The notes beneath the pieces were generated by a model that did no database searches, was not told the origin of the DNA, and saw only the letters and a list, made by a program, of their open reading frames with translations. A program made the translations under genes and the position numbers. A stretch of 64,000 nucleotides of DNA from Arthrobacter saudimassiliensis (lineage in GTDB: Bacteria; Actinomycetota; Actinomycetes; Actinomycetales; Micrococcaceae): assembly GCA_900016675.1 (NCBI GenBank), contig LN483070.1, positions 1,550,001-1,614,000 on the forward strand, in the 5' to 3' direction. This document shows, piece after piece, positions 53,742 through 61,030 of this stretch (positions within the stretch are counted from its first letter, which is position 1; each line of letters starts with the position of its first letter).

Positions 53742-54380
53742 TTAGAACCCCAGCCCGGCGCGGGCCTCGGTGATATCGGGGCGCGCCCAGCGGCCCTGGT
53801 ACTCCGCGGTGCTCGCCAGCGAGCGGGTCACAACGCGGTCCACGTAGACGGTGCCGTCCAGATGGTCGCACTCGTGCTGGACAATCCGCGCCTGCCAGCC
53901 GGTGAACTCGTCCGAGCGGGCGGCGCCGTCGTCGCCGGTCCAGTCGAGGGCAACCCGCCGGTACCGCTCGACCACGCCCTGATACCCGTCAAAGGAAAGA
54001 CAGCCCTCGTAGAAGGACGCGGTCTGCTCACACAACGCCCGCCACCGTGGATTGATCGCCGCGAAATAGGGGAGCGGGGCCCGTTCCCGCACCTCCGCCA
54101 CCGCTTCATCAACCGGGAAGACATCCTCCAGCACGGCCAGGCGCAGCGGCACCCCCAGCTGCGGCGCCGCCAGGCCGACCCCGGGCGCCTCATGCATCAC
54201 CCGGCGCATGAGCGTGAGGAAAGCGGCGAGCTCGGCGTCGTCGAGCTGTCCGTCGAATTCGACGGCGGGCCGCCGCAGCGCCGGATGGCCCAGCTGCACG
54301 ATCGGCGGGAGGGCGCCGTCGTCGGCGGTTTCCAGGAGGGAGAGCACCAGCAGGCGCAGGGCGGCGGTTTCCGGAGTCAC
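53742..54380 (-). CDS. def: Peptide deformylase
   Basis: A 212-residue metal hydrolase that removes formyl groups from new proteins. All three motifs are present: GVGLAAPQLG, EGCLSFDG and QHECDHLDGTVYVDR, with Cys, two His and Glu for metal and catalysis. Motif 2 has Phe-Asp after EGCLS where most deformylases have Val, a type II or III feature. The start is GTG at 54380, preceded at six bases by TAGGAT, and no ribosome-binding site is visible. No fmt gene is adjacent; many Actinobacteria carry two deformylases, so this may be the accessory copy. Confidence 0.93.
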   Translation of the reverse strand: MTPETAALRLLVLSLLETADDGALPPIVQLGHPALRRPAVEFDGQLDDAELAAFLTLMRRVMHEAPGVGLAAPQLGVPLRLAVLEDVFPVDEAVAEVRERAPLPYFAAINPRWRALCEQTASFYEGCLSFDGYQGVVERYRRVALDWTGDDGAARSDEFTGWQARIVQHECDHLDGTVYVDRVVTRSLASTAEYQGRWARPDITEARAGLGF

Positions 54381-54450
54381 CGGTACATCCTAGCGCCGGG
54401 GTGCCGCATCACTCTGGGCAGTGAAGGCAGCTGAACGTACGCTTCGAAGC

Positions 54451-55020
54451 ATGGGCAAGGAGCAGCTGTACACGGTGCTTGAAGAGTTCAGCAGCTTTGA
54501 ACTCCGCCACTATCCCACCCATGTCATGGCTGAGGTGGCGGTGCACGCATCCTTCGCGGATGCCGCCACGGTCGCCTACGGCTTCCTGCACGGATATCTG
54601 CACGGGGGCAACCGCAGCAGGGCCGGCAGCCGCGACTGCCTGGTGGCGAACCTCCCGGTGTCCGTGGAGATGACCGCGCCGCTGATGCTGCGTGACGGGG
54701 GACTGCCCGGCGTCCATCTGGTCGGCTTCGCGCTTCCGGCCGGCTACGACCTCGACACCGCGCCCCTTCCGAGGGACCCGGCGGTTGTCCTGCGGGGCGT
54801 GCCGGACAGGCTTGGCGCCGCCGCCCGGCTGGGCGGCAAATGGACCGGAGAGAACTTCCACGCAGCCGGGCGCCGGCTCGCGGTGGACGTTGCCGGGAAG
54901 GGGCTGCGGCCGGCAGGCGCACCGAGGTTCGCCCGGTTCGAACCCCGGCCCGACGCACGGTTCAGAAGGGGCCGGCGACGGGCCGAAGTGGTCGTGGACA
55001 TCGCGCCGGCGGGGCGCTGA
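54451..55020 (+). CDS. SOUL family heme-binding protein
   Basis: A 189-residue protein of the SOUL/HBP family. The N-terminal VLEEFSSFELRHYPTHVMAEVAVHASF is the typical strand-turn-strand, and VEMTAPLMLRD with PRDPAVVLRGVPDRLGAAARLGGKWTGENF fits the heme-pocket region. Eukaryotic members bind heme or tetrapyrroles; bacterial roles are unproven. The ATG follows TACGCT by seven bases. It is convergent with DUF4193 and separated from it by a T-run terminator. Confidence 0.85.
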   Translation: MGKEQLYTVLEEFSSFELRHYPTHVMAEVAVHASFADAATVAYGFLHGYLHGGNRSRAGSRDCLVANLPVSVEMTAPLMLRDGGLPGVHLVGFALPAGYDLDTAPLPRDPAVVLRGVPDRLGAAARLGGKWTGENFHAAGRRLAVDVAGKGLRPAGAPRFARFEPRPDARFRRGRRRAEVVVDIAPAGR

Positions 55021-55037
55021 GGCCGGCCCCGGACAGC

Positions 55038-55080
55038 AAAAAGGGCCCGGTGCCGCAGGATCTCCCTGGGCACCGAACCC
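55038..55080 (-). terminator. Terminator of the DUF4193 gene
   Basis: CGGTGCC at 55048-55054 pairs with GGCACCG at 55069-55075, with an outer GGG/CCC. In the leftward direction it is followed by TTTTT (complement of 55038-55042), a classic rho-independent layout. Confidence 0.75.
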
Positions 55081-55098
55081 TGTGCTCTGCCGGAAAGC

Positions 55099-55401
55099 TT
55101 AGCCTTCGCAGTCCAGGCAGTACTTCTCGCCGTTCTTCTCCCGCGCAATCTGGGAACGGTGACGCACGAGGAAGCAGGACATGCAGGTGAACTCGTCAGC
55201 CTGCGGCGGGACAACCTTGATCAGCAGCTCTTCGCCGGAGAGATCCGCGCCCGGGAGGTCGAAGCCGTCAATGGCATCGGACTCCTCGACGTCGATGACA
55301 GCCGTCATCGCACCGCCGCGCTGCTGCGCCTTCAGGCCCTCGAGGGAGTCTGTCGGCTGGTCTTCTTCTTTGACGCGCGGGGCATCGTAATCGGTAGCCA
55401 T
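55099..55401 (-). CDS. DUF4193 family protein
   Basis: A 100-residue actinobacterial protein. It reads MATDYDAPRVKEEDQPTDSLEGLKAQQR and ends in EFTCMSCFLVRHRSQIAREKNGEKYCLDCEG, with two CxxC pairs that probably bind zinc. The function is unknown; the family is highly conserved in Actinobacteria and often highly expressed. AGGAG precedes the ATG at 55401 closely, and TATGAT (complement of 55443-55448) fits a -10 box. The gene has its own terminator. Confidence 0.92.
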   Translation of the reverse strand: MATDYDAPRVKEEDQPTDSLEGLKAQQRGGAMTAVIDVEESDAIDGFDLPGADLSGEELLIKVVPPQADEFTCMSCFLVRHRSQIAREKNGEKYCLDCEG

Positions 55402-55571
55402 GGACTACTGTCTCCTGAATGTGTGGGGGGTTTTGAGCGTAGATCATATACGCCAGGAACACTGAGGCACCAAACGGACGCGAATTGTGAACCGCCACGC
55501 GGGTTTTTGGCAAGAGTAGTGTGAAGTTCGTCGCCGAGCGGTCGGATCGAGCGGTCGGGGGAGCCACGCCT

Positions 55572-55607
55572 GGGCACGACGTGAGGGCGCGGGCACGACG
55601 TGAGGGC
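55572..55607. repeat. 17-bp tandem direct repeat
   Basis: GGGCACGACGTGAGGGC occurs at 55572-55588 and again at 55591-55607, a 19-bp period. It sits just before the 52-bp-phased array. Confidence 0.85.
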
Positions 55608-55626
55608 CGGCGCCCGGTCTCGTCAT

Positions 55627-55795
55627 TGTTATGTCAGGCTGTCCGGCGGTACCTTCTCCGAGCCGCTCCACGGGCGCTGATTATGTCAATCTGCCTGAGG
55701 GACACGGCCGGCGCTGCGGCCCGGCCGGGGGATTATGTCAATCAGGTGAACGACGTCGGACCCCGGCAGTCGCCGGACCGGGGATTATGTCAATT
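55627..55795. repeat. Four TTATGTCA motifs at exactly 52-bp spacing
   Basis: TTATGTCA starts at 55629, 55681, 55733 and 55785, each 52 bp apart. The last three are extended to GATTATGTCAATY, and two are also preceded by a CGG..CGGGG stretch. The bases between copies differ. 52 bp is five helical turns, so bound proteins would line up on one face. All copies point the same way. A fifth, unphased copy lies at 56026. Confidence 0.85.
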
Positions 55796-56087
55796 GCCCG
55801 AGGGGTCCGGACGGGCGCAGGAAGGGTCACCGCAGTGACGGCCAGGTATACCTGTCAGGTCCAGCACCCACAGCGGCACGGTCAGCGCGGCCAGGGAAAA
55901 CCAGGACCAGCGGCGGGCGGTGAAACGGCGGATACCGCAGGGAAATCAGCACGCCTGCAGGGAACGCACGGCGAGACGCGGAACGCCCCTTTCGACACCT
56001 GCCTTGTGTGCCGATAATCCACATTATGTCAACTAACGGTGAAGAGGAGCCCCCTACGCCCTCCCCTTGGGGATCATCTCCTGCAGC

Positions 56088-57275
56088 TCACGCCGCGTCC
56101 TGCAGCTGCTCGGTCTGCGCCTGGCCGGCCTGCGTCCTCACGGCCCGCGTCCCGTCCTCCTGAGCCTGCCGCGGATGGGCCGGCTCCGGCGGCTGCCGGT
56201 GCAGCTCGAGCTGCGTGCGCTCCGGACCGGTCCACGTCGTCATCCGGTCCGGCTGCACGGATGGGCCCGACACGGCGTCCACAAAGTCCACCGTCTCAGC
56301 CAGGACGGATCGGGCCTCGGGCAGCTGCAGCTTGAACTGGTACTCATGGCCGAGGGCCGGCCGGTGGTCCTTGGGCCAGAATCTGCTGATGACCGGAACG
56401 CCCAGCTCCTGCAGCCGAGCCGCCAGCGGAATCGACTGGTGCTCGGTGAGGTAGTCGCCGTTGCCTCCGGATATGTAGGTCGGCGGAAAGTCCGGGCCCA
56501 CGTGGTCCAGGATCGACATATGCGCAGCGGCCTCCGTCGCGGTCCAGTCCTTCGCGCCCGTGTAGGCCCAGAGAACGGTGCGGAAGCCCCATCCGAGCGG
56601 GCCGGTCAGCAGGGCCATCGCGTCCAGGTCGTACACGCCGCAGAAGAGCAGCGTGCCGCGCAGGTGTTTCGGGGCCGCCGCGGGAACGAGTCCGGTGAGC
56701 TCGGCGTAGTCCGGGTCGGTGATGGTCAGCGCCAGCTGGGCCGCCAGCTGCGCTCCGGCGGAATCTCCGGCCAGTACGATCCGCTCCGGATCGAAACCGA
56801 ACTCCCCCGCACGTTCCCGCAGGTAGCCCAGGGCGCTGTTCAGTTCGATGAGCGCCTGCGGATAGCTGGCTTCCGGGGAGATCGAGTATCCAACACCGAC
56901 GACGGCGTACCCGTGCGCGGCGAGAATCTCCAGGTACGGGGCGACGTTCTCCTTGCAGCCGGAGATCCACGCTCCGCCGTGCACCCAGACCACTACGGGC
57001 AGCGACTCCCCCGGCTCCATATCCGCCGGCAGGAAAATGTCCAGGGAGGGTCCGGTCGAGTCGCCGAGATACGGCAGGCTGCGGTGCGCCACGGAATGTC
57101 CCACGGCCACATGCCGGCGCAGCTTCCGAAGCTGCAGTTTGCCGCCGCTGGAGAAGACGCTGCGGATAAAGAAGGCCGAGGGTCGGGGATCGTTGGCGAT
57201 GACTGTGGCAGCCAGGGTTCCGGCTGCCGCGGCAGCTCCCATGAAACCCGCTGCCACCCAGGGCAGGAACTTCAT
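56088..57275 (-). CDS. Alpha/beta hydrolase (carboxylesterase-like) with N-terminal membrane anchor
   Basis: A 395-residue hydrolase. The N-terminal WVAAGFMGAAAAAGTLAATVI looks like an uncleaved signal or anchor. The hormone-sensitive-lipase-like HGG oxyanion motif is VWVHGGAWISG and the nucleophile elbow is AGDSAGAQLAAQLAL. An Asp in GGNGDYLTEHQS and a His in LGHEYQFKL complete the triad. Substrates are probably esters; the sequence does not specify more. The C-terminal about 50 residues are Gln/Arg/Pro-rich and charged, unusual for the family. ATG at 57275. It is divergent from the NmrA-like gene. Confidence 0.87.
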   Translation of the reverse strand: MKFLPWVAAGFMGAAAAAGTLAATVIANDPRPSAFFIRSVFSSGGKLQLRKLRRHVAVGHSVAHRSLPYLGDSTGPSLDIFLPADMEPGESLPVVVWVHGGAWISGCKENVAPYLEILAAHGYAVVGVGYSISPEASYPQALIELNSALGYLRERAGEFGFDPERIVLAGDSAGAQLAAQLALTITDPDYAELTGLVPAAAPKHLRGTLLFCGVYDLDAMALLTGPLGWGFRTVLWAYTGAKDWTATEAAAHMSILDHVGPDFPPTYISGGNGDYLTEHQSIPLAARLQELGVPVISRFWPKDHRPALGHEYQFKLQLPEARSVLAETVDFVDAVSGPSVQPDRMTTWTGPERTQLELHRQPPEPAHPRQAQEDGTRAVRTQAGQAQTEQLQDAA

Positions 57276-57492
57276 TTTTTCAGGTTAGGACGGCGCGCCG
57301 GCCGGCTTTTGCGGCTCTTCCACCGGGCACGCCGAAACACGGCAAACGCCGTGCGGAACCTCACGGCCGGGTGTGCCGGAACGGACACGCAGCATGTGGC
57401 CCGCCTCTCCCCCGCTGTCCCTCCGGTTCCACGGCCACGTCCGGCGCGCCATCAGGACCGGATCCGACCGCGACGCGCCCTACCCTCGAAGC

Positions 57493-58296
57493 ATGAGCGA
57501 CTTCACCGTGTTGGTTACGGGCGCCCGCGGCAAGATCGGACGGCGCGTGGCCGCTGCCGCCCGGGCCCGGGGCTGGCAGGTCCGGGAAGGATCCCGGGCC
57601 GGCGGTCCCGCCTTCGATCTGGCGGATCCGGACAGCTGGCCCGCGCTGCTCGACGGCGCAGACGCCGTTTTCCTGCTCCTGCCCGAGGGCGTGGCCGCCG
57701 ATCCCCGCTTTGTCGAGCAGGCCGCCGCCGGCAGGCGCCTGGTCCTGCTGTCCAGCCGCGGCATCGAGGAAATGGGCGACCGGCGGCTGCTGGAGGCTGA
57801 AGAGCTGGTCCGGGGCACCGCCCGTTCCTGGACCATCCTGCGTCCGGACTGGCTGAACCAGAACTTTTCCGAGGGGATCTTCGCCGACTCCGTCCGCAAC
57901 GGCATGCTCAGCCTGCCCGTCGGGCCGGCCCGGTTCGCGTTCATCGACACGGCGGACCTGGGCGAGGCCGCGGCCGCCGCACTGGACCCCCATGGCGGCG
58001 CGGCGGGAACGCTCGAGCTCACCGGACCCGAAGCCCTCAGCTTTGGCCAGGCCTGCGCGGTCCTCGCCGCGGCATCCGGCCGGCCGGTCGCCTTCGACGG
58101 GTCCGCCGACACCTACCGTCGCGGGCTGCTGGCCGACGGCGCGCCCAACGAGGCCGTCGAAGCCGCACTCGCCGCATTCTCCGCCCTGTCCGACGGAACC
58201 GGTCCCACCTCGACGCTGCCGGAACTGACCGGGCGCCCCGGCATCAGCTTCTCGGCGTTCGCAGCCGCCGCAGCAGCGGCCGGCGCCTGGCGCTGA
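57493..58296 (+). CDS. NmrA-like NAD(P)-binding protein
   Basis: A 267-residue atypical SDR with a single Rossmann fold. The N-terminal VLVTGARGKIGRRVAAAARARG carries the GxxGxxG nucleotide loop, DADAVFLLLPEG and LSSRGIEEM follow, and SWTILRPDWLNQNF is the family core. It lacks YxxxK, as NmrA and quinone-reductase-2-like proteins do. A role in redox sensing or quinone reduction is possible but not shown. ATG at 57493 has TACCCT six bases upstream and no SD. A longer open frame upstream exists, but the Rossmann start fixes this codon. Confidence 0.85.
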   Translation: MSDFTVLVTGARGKIGRRVAAAARARGWQVREGSRAGGPAFDLADPDSWPALLDGADAVFLLLPEGVAADPRFVEQAAAGRRLVLLSSRGIEEMGDRRLLEAEELVRGTARSWTILRPDWLNQNFSEGIFADSVRNGMLSLPVGPARFAFIDTADLGEAAAAALDPHGGAAGTLELTGPEALSFGQACAVLAAASGRPVAFDGSADTYRRGLLADGAPNEAVEAALAAFSALSDGTGPTSTLPELTGRPGISFSAFAAAAAAAGAWR

Positions 58297-58508
58297 CACC
58301 GGCCCGACGCGGTCCCAGCCGCTCGACGCCGTCCCACCCGCCAGCCGCCTTTCGGCACGTCCGGCCTTCGGGGGGCACTGCTCCCCCGGCACGGGCAAGG
58401 AGGGGCGGTGTCGGACGCGGGGCTGTCGGCTGTCGCCCCCGGCCGCTACCGTGGAGGCAGCGGGGCGGCCCAGGCAGTGTTGCAGGCAATCTGATGATGG
58501 GAGTGCCC

Positions 58509-58856
58509 ATGGAACCCCTTTCCGGCATCAACCCCGCCGTGCCGCCAAGCGGCCCCGGCTGTGCCGAATGCACCCAATCCGGCGAGTGGTGGTTTCACCT
58601 GCGCCGGTGCGCCGAATGCGGCCACATCGGCTGCTGCGACTCCTCCCCCAACCAGCACGCCACCGCCCATGAGCAGCAGACCGGCCACCCCGTCATCCGC
58701 AGCTACGAGCCCGGCGAGGACTGGTTCTGGAGCTATGCGGACTCCTCGGTCTTCGAGGGCCCGCGGCTGGCACCGCCGGAGGCCCATCCGCTCGACCAGC
58801 CGGTGCCCGGCCCGGCCGGACGCGTTCCCGCCGATTGGCAGGACCACCTGCACTGA
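58509..58856 (+). CDS. UBP-type zinc-finger protein
   Basis: A 115-residue protein with a ubiquitin-protease-type zinc finger. Cys-x2-Cys in GCAECTQ, Cys-x2-Cys in LRRCAECGHIGCCD, and three His in NQHATAHEQQTGHPV supply the ligands. The rest reads RSYEPGEDWFWSYADSSVFE, as in bacterial UBP-finger proteins. In eukaryotes the domain binds the ubiquitin C-terminus; the bacterial partner is unknown. The ATG at 58509 has GGGAG five bases upstream, which is better than ATGs at 58494 or 58497. It is followed by an SDR gene with its own -10-like box. Confidence 0.87.
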   Translation: MEPLSGINPAVPPSGPGCAECTQSGEWWFHLRRCAECGHIGCCDSSPNQHATAHEQQTGHPVIRSYEPGEDWFWSYADSSVFEGPRLAPPEAHPLDQPVPGPAGRVPADWQDHLH

Positions 58857-58990
58857 CGGGGGCGCCGGGTGGTCGCCGGCGCACGGGCGCTGCCCCTGGA
58901 AGGGACACGCCGCGGACGAAGTGGGCAACGCCTCAGCCGTTTCCTCCGGCGGCATCCGGCCCCCGCCCGGAGCGGGTCTAGGCTGGAGCT

Positions 58991-59788
58991 ATGACACGTA
59001 CATATATCGTCACAGGATCCGCCTCCGGCATTGGAGCGGCCACCGCCGAGCTCCTGCGGGAGCGCGGCGAAAAGGTGATCGGCGTCGACCTGCGGAACGC
59101 AGACGTCGAGGCCGACCTGAGCACGCCCGAGGGCCGGCGCGACGCCGCCGACCGGGCCGTCGAGCTCGCGGGCGGCTCGGTGGACGCGCTCATCGCGTGC
59201 GCCGGCATCTCCGCCCCGGTGCCGCTGACCGTCTCCGTGAACTACTTCGGCGTGACCGAGTTCCTCGACCGGCTGGCCCCGGTGCTGGCCCGCAGCTCCG
59301 CACCCCGCGCCGTCGTCGTCTCCTCCATGGCCTCGCTGCAGCCCAACTCCCCGGAGCTCGTCCAGGCCATGCTGGACGGCGACGAGGCCGAGGCCCGGCG
59401 CATCGGCCAGGAGCTGGCGGACCAGGGCCCGCAGGTCGGATACCTTAATTACCCGTCCAGCAAGCGCGCCCTCAGCCGCTGGGTTCGCCGCGCCTCGATC
59501 AGCGAGCTGTATGCAGGCAACGGCATCCCGCTGAACGCCGTGGCCCCCGGCACCGTGCTGACCGCCATGACGCGCGAACTGCTGGCCACCCCCGAGGGCG
59601 TGGCCATGGTCGACGCCTCCGTGCCGATGCCGCTGAACGGGCATTCCGAACCCGTGGTGATCGCCCGCCTGCTCGCCTGGCTGGCCGGCGAGGAGAACAC
59701 GCACCTTGCGGGCCAGACCATCTACGCCGACGGCGGTGCGGACGCCACCCTGCGCGGCGACGACATCTGGAGTGCCGTCCAGGCCTAA
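58991..59788 (+). CDS. Short-chain dehydrogenase/reductase
   Basis: A 265-residue classical SDR, somewhat like 3-alpha-hydroxysteroid dehydrogenase/carbonyl reductases. The nucleotide loop is VTGSASGIGAATAELL, ACAGIS stands for NNAG, SSMAS gives the catalytic Ser, and YPSSKRAL the Tyr and Lys. The short loop between strand 3 and helix 4 and the C-terminal segment LAGQTIYADGGADATLRG are typical. Substrate unknown. ATG at 58991 follows TAGGCT by six bases; only GGAG lies between. It ends just before a strong terminator. Confidence 0.9.
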   Translation: MTRTYIVTGSASGIGAATAELLRERGEKVIGVDLRNADVEADLSTPEGRRDAADRAVELAGGSVDALIACAGISAPVPLTVSVNYFGVTEFLDRLAPVLARSSAPRAVVVSSMASLQPNSPELVQAMLDGDEAEARRIGQELADQGPQVGYLNYPSSKRALSRWVRRASISELYAGNGIPLNAVAPGTVLTAMTRELLATPEGVAMVDASVPMPLNGHSEPVVIARLLAWLAGEENTHLAGQTIYADGGADATLRGDDIWSAVQA

Positions 59789-59800
59789 GTGCCGTCCCTG

Positions 59801-59833
59801 CGGCGGCGCCGGATCCCTGATCCGGCGCCGCCG
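59801..59833 (+). terminator. Terminator after the SDR gene
   Basis: CGGCGGCGCCGGATC (59801-59815) pairs perfectly with 59819-59833 around the loop CCT. It isolates the SDR gene from the lipoprotein gene downstream. Confidence 0.85.
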
Positions 59834-59941
59834 TCGTCGTGCAGGCCGGCAGATTCTATCAACGGAAGCCGGTTCTCCAGCACTGCGCCACGCTCCGCAC
59901 CGCCGATTCCACGAAACGGAGCAAACTTCCACGGGTGGGGC

Positions 59942-60014
59942 GTGACGGACGCCGCGGGCCTTGCCTAGCCTGCCGTGCAGGGCGCAACGGTGCGCCCGGG
60001 CCTCCGGCCCTGCA
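59942..60014 (+). promoter_or_regulatory. Promoter and leader hairpin of the PheC-like lipoprotein gene
   Basis: GTGACG at 59942-59947, an 18-base spacer and TAGCCT at 59966-59971 form a promoter. Transcription should start near 59978. The leader then folds at once: TGCAGGGC (59976-59983) pairs with GCCCTGCA (60007-60014), with an inner GCGC/GCGC. The hairpin ends six bases before AAGGAG. Confidence 0.5.
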
Positions 60015-60034
60015 CGACGCAAGGAGAACCACCC

Positions 60035-60928
60035 ATGAAGAACCGCACCCCCCTCACTCCGGCTCCCGGGAAAGCCGGCCCCCGCACCGCCGCCCGCCGG
60101 CTGGCCGTCCTGGCATCCGTCGGCGTCCTGCTGGCGGGCCTCACGGCCTGCAGCGCCCAGGCGGACGGCGCCGACGGCGGGCAGGCCGCGACCCCTCCCG
60201 CCGGGTCGGGCACCGACAGCCGCCTGGAGAGCATCAAGGCCGAGGGCGTGCTCCGTGTCTGCACCACGGGCGACTATCGTCCCTTTACCTATCTGGACCC
60301 CGACAGCGGCGAATGGTCCGGCATCGACGTCGACATGGTCCGCGACCTGGCCGACCGCCTGGAAGTGGAACCGGAATTCGTACAGACCACCTGGAAGGAC
60401 CTGATGCCCGACTTCCTGGCCGGGTGCGACATCGGGGTGGGTGGAGTATCGATCTCGCTGGCCCGCGCCGAGCAGGCCTTCTACAGCGATCCCGTGCTGA
60501 CCGAGGGCAAGACGCCGATCACCCTCTGCGGCAAGGAGGAGCTGTACGACACCGTGGAGGAGATCAACCAGCCCGGCGTGCGGTCCATCATGCCGATCGG
60601 CGGCACCAACGAAGTCTTCGCCGAGGAGCACTATCCGAACGGGGAGCTGATCAAGTTCGAGGACAACAACACGATCTTCGATGAAATCGTGGCCGGCCGG
60701 GCGGATGTCATGACCACCGATGCGTCGGAGACCCGCTGGGTGGCGAATGAGTATCCGGAGTTGTGCGCCGTGCATCCGGACGATCCGTTCAACTTTTCCC
60801 AGAAGGCCTATCTGCTGCCCCTGGGCGACACCGTCTTCCAGGACTACGTGAACCAGTGGCTCGTCATGGCCGAGGCGGACGGAACCTACGACGCCGCCAA
60901 GGAAACCTGGTGGGGCTCCGAGGGCTGA
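60035..60928 (+). CDS. Periplasmic-type binding protein closely resembling cyclohexadienyl dehydratase (PheC-like lipoprotein)
   Basis: A 297-residue exported lipoprotein with lipobox LTAC (Cys39) after RLAVLASVGVLLAG. The rest follows the family-3 solute-binding fold, but the wording matches PheC-type cyclohexadienyl or arogenate dehydratase very closely: VCTTGDYRPFTYLD, TTWKDLMPDFLAGCD, EGKTPITLCGKEE, PIGGTNEVFAEEHYP, NNTIFDEIVAGRADVMTTDASETR and PELCAVHPDDPF. Glu232 in TDASETR lies where I expect a conserved acidic residue. It may convert prephenate or arogenate outside the membrane, or bind an amino acid. No permease gene is adjacent, which favours an enzyme. AAGGAG precedes the ATG. Confidence 0.8.
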   Translation: MKNRTPLTPAPGKAGPRTAARRLAVLASVGVLLAGLTACSAQADGADGGQAATPPAGSGTDSRLESIKAEGVLRVCTTGDYRPFTYLDPDSGEWSGIDVDMVRDLADRLEVEPEFVQTTWKDLMPDFLAGCDIGVGGVSISLARAEQAFYSDPVLTEGKTPITLCGKEELYDTVEEINQPGVRSIMPIGGTNEVFAEEHYPNGELIKFEDNNTIFDEIVAGRADVMTTDASETRWVANEYPELCAVHPDDPFNFSQKAYLLPLGDTVFQDYVNQWLVMAEADGTYDAAKETWWGSEG

Positions 60929-60958
60929 CCTGGGGCGTTTGGCGGGGGCAGCACGTGT

Positions 60959-60986
60959 CTGACATGATGTCAGTATCTTGCTGACA
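60959..60986. promoter_or_regulatory. Three-half-site inverted repeat before the FtsX/ABC/TetR operon
   Basis: CTGACAT-g-ATGTCAG (60959-60973) is a perfect palindrome, and CTGACA recurs at 60981-60986, pairing with the middle half-site TGTCAG across seven bases. TATCTT at 60974-60979 could be a -10. The TetR protein encoded at the operon end is the likely binder. Confidence 0.6.
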
Positions 60987-61030
60987 GCGCGTCGGCATGT
61001 CTGCCCCCCAACACCCTCCGAGGTTTTCCC

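Larger units (their letters stand above)
55402..56087. other. Non-coding 686-bp region with two repeat systems
   Basis: There is no convincing gene. It holds the DUF4193 promoter (near 55443-55473), a 17-bp tandem direct repeat (55572-55607), a 52-bp-phased TTATGTCA array (55629-55795), a further ATTATGTCAACT copy at 56025-56036, and filler that encodes only short open frames. A leftward frame around 55840-55955 reads like a membrane-protein fragment (WSWFSLAALTVPLWVLDL) but has a stop and no start, so it may be a remnant. Confidence 0.7.

Noticed and set aside
55627-55795. CRISPR array reading of the 52-bp repeat
   Set aside because: The conserved core is only about 12 bp, the unit lacks a repeat hairpin of CRISPR size, and no cas genes are in the window.
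55827-56024. Possible 65-residue protein on the - strand
   Set aside because: No ribosome-binding site or -10 box, biased composition and no family match; more likely remnant or chance.
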